From assembly GCA_030628805.1 (NCBI GenBank), contig DAOVQG010000295.1, positions 1 to 5,827 of the forward strand: a stretch of 5,827 bases of DNA, written 5' to 3'. The notes under the pieces are model-generated. The model worked only from the letters and a program-made list of their open reading frames with translations, had not been told where the DNA came from and searched no databases. Shown one piece after another: positions 1 to 4,676 of the stretch (position 1 is its first letter; the number at the start of each line of letters is the position of its first letter). Source of the stretch: JAGMDK01 sp023128695. GTDB lineage: Bacteria; Planctomycetota; Phycisphaerae; UBA1845; Fen-1342. Position numbers and translations under genes: made by a program.

Positions 1-3
1 ACC

Positions 4-798
4 GTGGCGACGAGCACGCATATTGGACAACGAAGTACGCTACATAACGACCTCCGAATCGCGCTGCCCCCGGCGGATCTCTCGCTGACGCAGGATGCGG
101 AGTGGTGCGTGGTCCGCCTGAACGGAAAGTGGCGTGAGATTCGCCTGCATGACTACGACGAACTCTTCGCCGTGCCCGGGCTGTACGAGCGTCTCATATA
201 CGACATCCTCAAATGCGACTCTCCCGCCAGGATTCGGAAGCTCTTCGAGGCCGAGTTGGACGCTTGCGACACGCCGGCAAGTACGCTGCGTGTACTTGAT
301 CTCGGTGCCGGAAACGGCATGATTGGCGAAGAGCTCGCCGACATCGGCGTCGAGTTTATGGTTGGCGTGGACATCATAGAGGCCGCCGCTGAGGCCACAC
401 AACGCGATCGGCCGGGGGTCTATGCTGACTACCACATCGTCGATATGGCGCGATTGAAACAGAGCGATCGACGTGAACTCGCAAGGCACGGGTTCAACTG
501 CCTGACCTGCGTCGCGGCTCTTGGTTTCGGGGACATTCCTACGAAGGCGTTCGCCAACGCTTACAATCTGATCGAGCCCGGCGGCTGGATCGCCTTCAAC
601 ATCAAGTCGAGTTTCCTCGATCAGGACGACAGCAGCGGCTTCGCGCGCCTCATCCAATCAGTGATGGCCGACAAGACACTTGAGGTTCGCAAGACGCAGC
701 GCTACCAGCACCGGGTCGGGACCAACCGCCAGCCCATTCAATACGTCGCAATCGTCGGAAACAAACGGCACGACATCGGCGACGGCATGTTGCCATGA
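4..798 (+). CDS. Class I SAM-dependent methyltransferase (start may lie upstream)
   Basis: The product is 264 residues if the GTG at position 4 is the start. The frame is open to the window edge and no ribosome binding site can be seen, so the true start may be upstream. The SAM-binding glycine loop VLDLGAGNG is at about residues 97-105. An acidic position follows in VGVDI (about 119-123), then VDMARL (about 146-151) and the late strand LIEPGGWIAFNIK (about 188-200). This is the order of a Rossmann-fold class I methyltransferase. The N-terminal 80 residues (RLHDYDELF, GLYERLIYDIL) are extra to the catalytic core and may bind substrate. There is no membrane segment, so a cytosolic enzyme is expected. 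The substrate cannot be told from the sequence. The stop codon overlaps a downstream ATG, suggesting an operon whose next gene is broken. The fold is secure; the role is open. Confidence 0.88.
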   Translation: MATSTHIGQRSTLHNDLRIALPPADLSLTQDAEWCVVRLNGKWREIRLHDYDELFAVPGLYERLIYDILKCDSPARIRKLFEAELDACDTPASTLRVLDLGAGNGMIGEELADIGVEFMVGVDIIEAAAEATQRDRPGVYADYHIVDMARLKQSDRRELARHGFNCLTCVAALGFGDIPTKAFANAYNLIEPGGWIAFNIKSSFLDQDDSSGFARLIQSVMADKTLEVRKTQRYQHRVGTNRQPIQYVAIVGNKRHDIGDGMLP

Positions 799-899
799 TC
801 CAGCGCGCTGTTATTGAGGGAGATCGGATCGTCGAGATGAGCGGTAGGAGCGACACATGGTCCAAGAAGGCTCGTTGGAATTACCTGGGCGCGTCGTAG
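795..899 (+). pseudogene. Short coupled ORF, possible 5' remnant of a truncated gene
   Basis: An ATG at 795 overlaps the TGA of the methyltransferase (ATGA), the usual geometry of translational coupling. The frame gives 34 residues beginning MIQRAVIEGDRIVEM and containing SDTWSKKARWNYLGAS before TAG at 897-899. The stop falls about 20 bases before the hairpin word at 921-940. A natural explanation is that a longer downstream gene lost everything after its first codons when repeat-rich DNA replaced it. I recognise no family. It could equally be a genuine small protein or a chance frame. Only the overlap and the sensible composition of the peptide support it. Confidence 0.35.
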
Positions 900-920
900 C
901 CAAGATTCATAAGTCGCGTA

Positions 921-945
921 GGATGCGTCCCGGACGCACCTTCTC
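921..945. repeat. Dispersed hairpin word, copy 1
   Basis: TGCGTC (924-929) pairs with GACGCA (933-938) around a 3-base CCG loop, followed by CCTTCTC. A close relative is at 2312-2333, where TGCGTC TT GACGCA is followed by CCATTCTC. The shared arms and shared right flank in two separate intergenic gaps point to one repeat family. There is no U-run after the stem, so it does not look like an intrinsic terminator. Confidence 0.55.
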
Positions 946-948
946 TTG

Positions 949-962
949 CTGCTCTTGAGCAG
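949..962. repeat. CTTG-centred palindrome CTGCTC-TT-GAGCAG
   Basis: A 6-bp perfect stem closes a TT centre. The same word, extended to 7 bp, occurs at 5741-5756 and in the opposite orientation at 5785-5800. All copies are intergenic. It could be a protein-binding palindrome or a REP-like repeat. Confidence 0.6.
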
Positions 963-1047
963 TACGTTCGCGAGGTGACGGTTCCCGCCCAGAGCACTGC
1001 TGACCCTTCGGCTGCACTCAGAGCAGGCACCGCGGTGGCACACCGGC

Positions 1048-1065
1048 GGGCGAGTATGCTCGCCC
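1048..1065. repeat. Short hairpin GGGCGAG-TATG-CTCGCCC
   Basis: Seven perfect base pairs enclose a 4-base loop. It lies just before the first GAACCC heptamers. No poly-U follows on either strand, so terminator function is not supported. Confidence 0.5.
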
Positions 1066-1093
1066 CACCCTGAACCCCGAACCCTGCCAGTGG

Positions 1094-1109
1094 GGTGATA
1101 AGGTGATAA
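1094..1109. repeat. Tandem duplication of GGTGATAA
   Basis: Two perfect back-to-back 8-bp units, 1094-1101 and 1102-1109, sit between the two clusters of GAACCC heptamers. This is a simple-sequence tract with no visible function. Confidence 0.7.
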
Positions 1110-1165
1110 GGGAGCCCCCGCTGCACGACGCCCTTGATCCTCGATCCCGCGATCCCTCTCCTCAC

Positions 1166-1207
1166 TGAACCCTGAACCCTGAACCCCGAACCCTGAACCC
1201 TGAACCC
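1166..1207. repeat. Six tandem TGAACCC heptamers (GGGTTCA on the other strand)
   Basis: Units run 1166-1172, 1173-1179, 1180-1186, 1187-1193, 1194-1200 and 1201-1207. All are TGAACCC except the fourth, which is CGAACCC. Two further units, again TGAACCC then CGAACCC, lie apart at 1071-1084. The repeat is intergenic and direct with no spacers, so it is not a CRISPR. A 7-bp unit would shift frame in a gene, which fits its intergenic position. The GGGTTCA strand looks superficially like telomere-type repeats, but nothing else here suggests a chromosome end. Confidence 0.85.
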
Positions 1208-1349
1208 TGTATAAGCCCGGCAGCGGCGCCAGGAAGGTGGACGCCTTGGGCTGACTCCTGATAGCTGGCCACCCGGCACCGGCAAAACCCTGACGCTGAA
1301 CTTCTTGGTCAAGTTGCCATGCGAGGTGGGCCGCGAGGCCCTGCTGGGG

Positions 1350-1355
1350 TATAAT
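1350..1355 (+). promoter_or_regulatory. Candidate -10 box TATAAT before the PIN gene
   Basis: A perfect TATAAT stands out in GC-rich surroundings, 17 bases before the ATG at 1373. No good -35 is found at 16-18 bp; the nearest, TTGCCA at 1314-1319, is 30 bp away. A start about 7 bases downstream of the box would leave a leader of only about 11 bases that would barely include the CGGAG at 1361-1365. It may be a real promoter giving a very short leader, or chance. Confidence 0.3.
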
Positions 1356-1372
1356 AATCACGGAGCTTAACG

Positions 1373-1852
1373 ATGGCCGGGAGCGTTTACATCGAGACCA
1401 CGATCCCGGGGGCGTACTTCGACGAGCGGGACGATGTGGTCAGCCGGTTTCAGCGCCACCAGACGCAGTTGTGGTGGCGGGTCTATCGGCAGCAGTACGA
1501 ACTGTACACGTCAGAGGCGGTCCTGGCTGAACTGCGGCAGGGAAGCTTTCCGCGGCAGGATGCGGCAGTGCGTCTGTTGGAAGGTGTGCCGGTCCTGCCC
1601 GTGGACGAGGAGATCGGCGGGGTCGCTCGGGCCTATGTGGAGCACTTGGTCATGCCGAGGGGCCACATGGGCGACAGCTTTCACCTGGCGTTCGCCTGCA
1701 TTCATGCGATGGACTACCTGCTGACCTGGAACTGCCGCCACTTAGCCAACCCGAGGAAGGTGGCCCACATCGCCGAGATCAACCGACGCCTAGGGCTGTT
1801 GACACCCACCATTCTAACGCCGCAAATGCTGGTCGAGGAGGATCTCGAATGA
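1373..1852 (+). CDS. PIN-domain protein, VapC-like toxin candidate
   Basis: The product is 159 residues. It is read as a PIN-fold ribonuclease, the usual toxin of VapBC-type modules, which cuts RNA using metal ions held by acidic residues. YIETTIP at residues 6-12 provides the first acidic residue as Glu8 instead of the usual Asp. LAELRQG gives Glu53, GDSFHLAFA gives Asp101, and MDYLLTWNCRHLAN follows with Asp114 and Asn120. Asn at the last acidic position (TWN) is, to my recollection, typical of this PIN subfamily and not a defect. CGGAG at 1361-1365 lies 7 bases before the ATG. The gene overlaps the next by ATGA, so the two are translationally coupled. Toxin-first order is the reverse of classical vapBC. 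Toxicity is inferred from family and context. A PIN nuclease with another role remains possible. Confidence 0.8.
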   Translation: MAGSVYIETTIPGAYFDERDDVVSRFQRHQTQLWWRVYRQQYELYTSEAVLAELRQGSFPRQDAAVRLLEGVPVLPVDEEIGGVARAYVEHLVMPRGHMGDSFHLAFACIHAMDYLLTWNCRHLANPRKVAHIAEINRRLGLLTPTILTPQMLVEEDLE

Positions 1853-2040
1853 ACGGCAGGGCGACTGGTTCGCTGGATCCCGTGGTGGCTCGGACACGTG
1901 AGGCACGCGAGGCGCTGGCCAGACAGTGTGATTACGACCTGGACAAAATGCTCGAGATGTTCAAATCGATGCAGGCGCGACACGCTGACCGCGTGCGGTC
2001 TCCCAAACCTTCACCGCGGCGCGCGGCCACGAAGGCTTAG
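1849..2040 (+). CDS. Small partner of the PIN protein, probable antitoxin
   Basis: The product is 63 residues and begins inside the stop of the PIN gene. A strong ribosome site, GAGGAGGA at 1835-1842, sits 6 bases before the ATG, so the small protein may be made in excess over the toxin. DPVVARTREAREALARQ (about residues 10-26) and DYDLDKMLEMFKSMQARH (about 28-45) look like two amphipathic helices. A basic, proline-rich tail follows (RVRSPKPSPRRAATKA). I recognise the general type: short helical proteins encoded beside PIN genes. I see no ribbon-helix-helix or AbrB DNA-binding domain, so autoregulation is not supported by the sequence. The basic tail could bind nucleic acid. The antitoxin role rests on position, size and coupling. 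Confidence 0.7.
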   Translation: MNGRATGSLDPVVARTREAREALARQCDYDLDKMLEMFKSMQARHADRVRSPKPSPRRAATKA

Positions 2041-2310
2041 CGTACAACCGGTTGCTGGTCCCTCCGTCCGCCATCGCGATGAATCGGGACAGGCTCCGGG
2101 CGGACGCTACACCCCGAACGCTCGGCTCAGCCCGCGTACCAGCCGTACCTCAGGCCGGCAGCTTTCACGACAACAAACGCTTGAGCGGGTGGAGTGCTGA
2201 ATTGTTGGAGTTCAACTTGTCGCTCGTCGCGGCGGGTCTGCCGCGGCATGTGTTCTGTGAGGGCAAGTAGCTTCTGAATGCTGCCCGCTGCGTCGTCACA
2301 GCCGGGCAGT

Positions 2311-2326
2311 GTGCGTCTTGACGCAC
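2311..2326. repeat. CTTG-centred palindrome GTGCGTC-TT-GACGCAC (dispersed word, copy 2)
   Basis: Seven perfect base pairs flank a TT centre. The arms and the following CC(A)TTCTC match the word at 921-945. The layout equals that of the CTGCTC-TT-GAGCAG palindromes, although the arm sequence differs. Confidence 0.6.
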
Positions 2327-2358
2327 CATTCTCATTCGCCGACGCGTTCATCGAGGTT

Positions 2359-2376
2359 GGTGTGGCAAGCCACACC
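2359..2376. repeat. Palindrome GGTGTGGC-AA-GCCACACC
   Basis: Eight perfect base pairs surround an AA centre, which is CTTG-centred when read on the other strand. It lies about 60 bases before the start at 2435 and could be an operator for that gene or a member of the intergenic repeat set. Confidence 0.6.
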
Positions 2377-2434
2377 CTGAGAGAGGGCCCTTGCATCGGA
2401 CCCGGTGGGGGAATAGCATTATAGGGGAGATGGT

Positions 2435-2938
2435 ATGTTTTCACGGAGGCCCGGGCCACGAATGAGCGGCTCCGAGCGTAACACGCCGACCGCGCCCGCC
2501 CAGAGTCAGACGGTCTACTGGGTTATCGCGGTGCTATTGGCCGTCATCGCCACCGCTCTGTGGACGCGGCCCGGGGGGAAGCTGCTCCCGTCGGCGTTTG
2601 CTCAGAATCAGCCGCGGGCCGGAGCCCGGGGCGTCTTCGCGTTTACCGGCCCGCTGGACCGCGATAAATATGGGCTGTTCATGCTCGATGTGGACCAGGG
2701 GACCATTTGGTGCTACGGTTTCGACACGGTGAACGGGGTCCGCAAGCTGCGCCTGCTCGCCGGACGATCCTGGATTTACGATCGCTATTTACAGGATTTT
2801 AACTGTGCGGAACCCAATTTTCGGGAAATACAGTCGCTGGTAAGTCAACAGCGCGAACAGTCCCTCGCTCCGTCCCGGACGACTGCCACACACCCGCCCC
2901 AGCGATCTCCGGCGGTTGACGGGCAGCCGGAGGACTGA
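2435..2938 (+). CDS. Single-pass membrane protein of unknown function
   Basis: The product is 167 residues. The ATG at 2435 is chosen because GGGGAG at 2424-2429 lies 5 bases ahead; an in-frame ATG at 2462 is the alternative. After a polar, basic N-terminus there is one hydrophobic helix, VYWVIAVLLAVIATALW (27-43). RPGGK follows, and then AFA-Q at 54-57, which could be a signal peptidase site but lies far from the helix. The region 64-136 looks like a compact domain: RGVFAFTGPLD, YGLFMLDVDQGTIWCY, KLRLLAGRSWIYDRYL and then a helix. It has a beta-rich look and a single conserved-looking WCY. The tail from about 143 is proline-rich and disordered. I believe I have seen similar proteins in planctomycetes but know of no function. 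It probably forms an operon with the gene 26 bp downstream, and its soluble domain likely faces the periplasm. Confidence 0.8.
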   Translation: MFSRRPGPRMSGSERNTPTAPAQSQTVYWVIAVLLAVIATALWTRPGGKLLPSAFAQNQPRAGARGVFAFTGPLDRDKYGLFMLDVDQGTIWCYGFDTVNGVRKLRLLAGRSWIYDRYLQDFNCAEPNFREIQSLVSQQREQSLAPSRTTATHPPQRSPAVDGQPED

Positions 2939-2964
2939 TTCGCCGAATGCGACGGGAGAGCAGT

Positions 2965-3912
2965 ATGGCCAAGAAGCCGTTCTACTCACTGGAAGAAGTT
3001 TGTGAGAAGCTCAGCAAGAGCGAAGACGAGATCAAGAGCCTCGTGCGGGATGGCGAACTGCGGGAGTTCCGCGACGCCGGCAAGGTGTTCTTCAAAGCCG
3101 AGGACATCGACAAGCTGGCGCCTGTCCCAGCGGAGTCCCCGGTCGAAGATAGCGGCGAGATTCTGCTCGAATCCGCCGCCGACCTAGACACACTTGATCC
3201 CCTCGAAGATACGGGTGGCGACACCGGGGATCTGCCGTCCCTCGTTGAGTCTTCCGGCGGCACGAGCATTATTGGGCTCGAACCGCTAGAAGATGAGGAG
3301 GAGGAAGAAAAGAAGGAAGACACGGTTATCACCGCCAGCGGCATCGGCGTGTTCGACGACGACGAGCTCGAAATCGACGCCGACCCGATGGCCAAGACCC
3401 AGATCACGACCGGCGCAACGGAAGATGACCAGATCTCGCTTGAAGGGGCCGGCAGCGGCTCCGGCCTGCTTGATCTGGCTCGTGAAGCGGATGACACCGC
3501 CCTGGGAGCCGACCTGCTCGACGAGATTTATCCTGGGGAGGAAGAGGCTGTTGAATCGGTCGTGGAGGAGCCCGAGCCCGAGGCAGTCGAGGAGGCTGAA
3601 GAGGAAAAGGTTGAAGAGGAAGACGCGCTCGCGGAAGTCGACGTGGGCGAGGCCGTCGCACCCGTCGCGGTCGCGACCGGAGATCCCTTCGAGGGGCTCT
3701 TCTCCGGCCTACTGGTCGGCGGCGTGATCCTCATGGCGGTGGCCAGCACGGTTCTAGCAGGCCTGCTCCAGGGTTTCTTGCCGGACTATGGCCGCTTGCT
3801 GAGCGACGGTACGAACTTCTACTTCTTCCTGGGCGGGTCGGCGGCCGTCACGATCATCGCCCTGGTGGCCGGCTTGTTCCTCGGAAAGGCCTTTGCCGGC
3901 CGCCGGCGCTGA
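2965..3912 (+). CDS. Membrane-anchored helix-turn-helix protein with acidic linker
   Basis: The product is 315 residues from the ATG at 2965, chosen because GGGAG at 2954-2958 sits 6 bases ahead. The in-frame ATG at 2947 would add MRRESS. Residues 6-52 (FYSLEEVCEKL, SEDEIKSLVRDGELREF, KVFFKAEDIDKLA) match a MerR/excisionase-like winged helix-turn-helix. Residues 55-240 are acidic and low in complexity, with an EEEEEEKKED run near 110-119. Two islands within it look conserved: SGIGVFDDDELEIDADPMAK (125-144) and GSGLLDLAREADDTALGADL (165-184). Two membrane helices end the protein, at about 244-268 and 284-307, joined by a short aromatic loop. Both termini are therefore predicted on the cytoplasmic side, where the helix-turn-helix could touch DNA. 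It follows the membrane protein gene by 26 bp. The fold of the N-terminal domain is well supported, but DNA binding and target are inference. Confidence 0.82.
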   Translation: MAKKPFYSLEEVCEKLSKSEDEIKSLVRDGELREFRDAGKVFFKAEDIDKLAPVPAESPVEDSGEILLESAADLDTLDPLEDTGGDTGDLPSLVESSGGTSIIGLEPLEDEEEEEKKEDTVITASGIGVFDDDELEIDADPMAKTQITTGATEDDQISLEGAGSGSGLLDLAREADDTALGADLLDEIYPGEEEAVESVVEEPEPEAVEEAEEEKVEEEDALAEVDVGEAVAPVAVATGDPFEGLFSGLLVGGVILMAVASTVLAGLLQGFLPDYGRLLSDGTNFYFFLGGSAAVTIIALVAGLFLGKAFAGRRR

Positions 3913-3959
3913 CGCGAGTGGTGTGATTCGTCCAGATTGCATCTTATTCAAGCTGGTGG

Positions 3960-3979
3960 GGCGGGCGTCCCTGCCCGCC
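3960..3979. repeat. Hairpin GGCGGGC-GTCCCT-GCCCGCC
   Basis: Seven base pairs close a 6-base loop, 47 bases after the stop of the helix-turn-helix gene and leading directly into the 23-bp tandem repeats. A similar stem, GCGGGC-ACAGAG-GCCCGC, closes the block at 4053-4070. There is no U-run, so any terminator function would not be of the classic intrinsic kind. Confidence 0.5.
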
Positions 3980-4035
3980 AGTCGCGGGTGTCCCTGCCCG
4001 CCAGTCGCGGGTGTCCCTGCCCGCCAGTCGCGGGT
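3967..4035. repeat. Three perfect tandem copies of a 23-bp unit
   Basis: Copies are 3967-3989, 3990-4012 and 4013-4035. The unit begins GTCCCTGCCCGCC and ends AGTCGCGGGT. A decayed fourth copy starts at 4036 (GTCCCTGTCC). Each unit can fold CCCGC-CAGTC-GCGGG. The copies are head to tail without spacers, so this is not a CRISPR. Because 23 is not a multiple of 3, the open frames across the block repeat the same peptides in rotating phases and are not genes. Confidence 0.92.
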
Positions 4036-4163
4036 GTCCCTGTCCATCCGTGGCGGGCACAGAGGCCCGCACCACCGTGAATCATGACGCGGCTCTTCTT
4101 CAAGACAACAAGCATAAGCCCTTGATCCGCTCCGAGCCCGAGGCACGAGCGAGGGAGGTACAA

Positions 4164-4520
4164 ATGTGGCGGACGACCTTCTTACTGTGGGTTGGCATTG
4201 CCTTGGTGCTGAACGGCGGGTGCGCGCCAACCAGCGAGAAACGCGACACGGACTTCGAGCTGCAAAAGTTGCAGCGCGAGCGAGATGACCTGCTGCAACG
4301 CTTGAGCGGCGAGCAAGCCAAGAGCCTGGCGCTCCAAAAACGAATTGAGGCCGAGGAGGTCGAGTGGAGTTCGGCCCGCGCGGAGACCGCCCGGCTCAAC
4401 CAGCGCGTGGACGAACTGACGCGGGCCAATCAGCAGTATTACGAGTTGATCCAACAGCGCGCCAACCGTCCCGTCCAACGCCCGGCGGTCCCGGCCTCGC
4501 CGCTGCCCTCCGGCGGCTAA
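4164..4520 (+). CDS. Small coiled-coil lipoprotein
   Basis: The product is 118 residues from the ATG at 4164, chosen because GGGAGG at 4153-4158 lies 5 bases ahead. Upstream in-frame codons run back into the tandem repeats and are not coding. The N-terminus is a lipoprotein signal: MWR, a hydrophobic core TTFLLWVGIALVL, then NGGC with Cys20 as the lipidation site. Asn at -3 departs from the usual Leu, so the lipobox is imperfect. Residues 30-98 are charged and alpha-helical with heptad-like spacing (LQKLQRERDDLLQRL, ARLNQRVDELTRANQQYYEL), suggesting a coiled coil. The tail is proline-rich. It is probably anchored to the outer or inner membrane facing the periplasm, perhaps as a structural or spacer protein. 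No specific family is recognised. Its stop codon lies inside the direct repeat that flanks the inverted-repeat element at 4524-4655. Confidence 0.8.
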   Translation: MWRTTFLLWVGIALVLNGGCAPTSEKRDTDFELQKLQRERDDLLQRLSGEQAKSLALQKRIEAEEVEWSSARAETARLNQRVDELTRANQQYYELIQQRANRPVQRPAVPASPLPSGG

Positions 4521-4665
4521 CAGTCCGCCGCAAAAGTCATGTAGCGTCCGGGCCCCGTACCGGACGTTGTCTGGGAAGAACGTTTTCCTGCATTTTACGG
4601 TCGGTACGGGGCCCGGCCGCTACATTATCCAGACGGCGCCGACTTTTGCGGCGGATTGCTAACAG
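4516..4665. mobile_element. MITE-like nested inverted repeat with flanking 8-bp direct repeats
   Basis: The outer arms are 15 bp and perfect: 4524-4538 (TCCGCCGCAAAAGTC) and 4641-4655. The inner arms, 4539-4562 and 4602-4625, are 24 bp with one mismatch. On the left the two arms abut; on the right they are split by 15 bases (4626-4640). Outside lies the perfect 8-bp direct repeat GCTAACAG at 4516-4523 and 4658-4665. The left copy abuts the element and the right copy is 2 bases away. There is no coding capacity. It sits between two converging genes, so the RNA could form a long hairpin and act as a bidirectional terminator. The alternative is a REP-like repeat whose conserved word includes GCTAACAG. 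Confidence 0.6.
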
Positions 4666-4676
4666 GCCGTTCAGAG

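Larger units (their letters stand above)
900..1372. other. Repeat-rich gap without a convincing gene
   Basis: This 473-bp stretch holds, in order: a hairpin word at 921-940, a CTTG-centred palindrome at 949-962, the perfect palindrome CACCGCGGTG at 1029-1038, a hairpin at 1048-1065, and GAACCC heptamers at 1071-1084. Then come a tandem 8-mer at 1094-1109, a GATCC-rich stretch near 1136-1156, six more heptamers at 1166-1207, and a short frame with a Walker A-like peptide at 1215-1370. The word at 1001-1025 (CCCTTCGGCTGCACTCAG inside it) resembles short dispersed intergenic repeats seen in other bacteria. The long minus-strand frame across this gap reads through the heptamers and the antisense of the methyltransferase, so I do not believe it. 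Confidence 0.6.
2041..2434. other. 394-bp gap with three hairpins and no supported gene
   Basis: A TTG-initiated frame at 2052-2270 (72 residues) has no ribosome binding site, no recognisable motif and a mixed composition, so I do not call it. The right half carries a stem CTGCCCG (2281-2287) / CGGGCAG (2303-2309), a palindrome at 2311-2326 and another at 2359-2376. They may end the upstream unit or be repeats. None has a clear U-tract. Confidence 0.55.

Noticed and set aside
40..657. Minus-strand frame of about 205 residues
   Set aside because: It lies wholly antisense to the methyltransferase and shows no motif. High GC content makes such mirror frames common.
738..1361. Minus-strand frame of about 207 residues
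   Set aside because: It reads through the heptamer tract (repeated VQGSGF-type peptide) and into the antisense of the methyltransferase gene.
2052..2270. 72-residue frame starting with TTG
   Set aside because: It has no ribosome binding site, no motif and no conserved look, and other frames overlap it in the same gap.
3960..3979. Intrinsic terminator after the helix-turn-helix gene
   Set aside because: The stem is good, but GC-rich repeat sequence follows it instead of a U-run.
3967..4058. CRISPR-like array
   Set aside because: The units are head to tail with no spacers, only three exact copies exist, and no cas gene is present.
4011..4163. N-terminal extension of the lipoprotein gene to an upstream start
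   Set aside because: The extension translates tandem-repeat DNA. The GGGAGG site and lipoprotein signal sequence fix the start at 4164.
3754..4230. Minus-strand frame of about 158 residues
   Set aside because: It repeats GHPRLAGRD-type peptides generated by the 23-bp tandem repeat, and its ends are antisense to two real genes.
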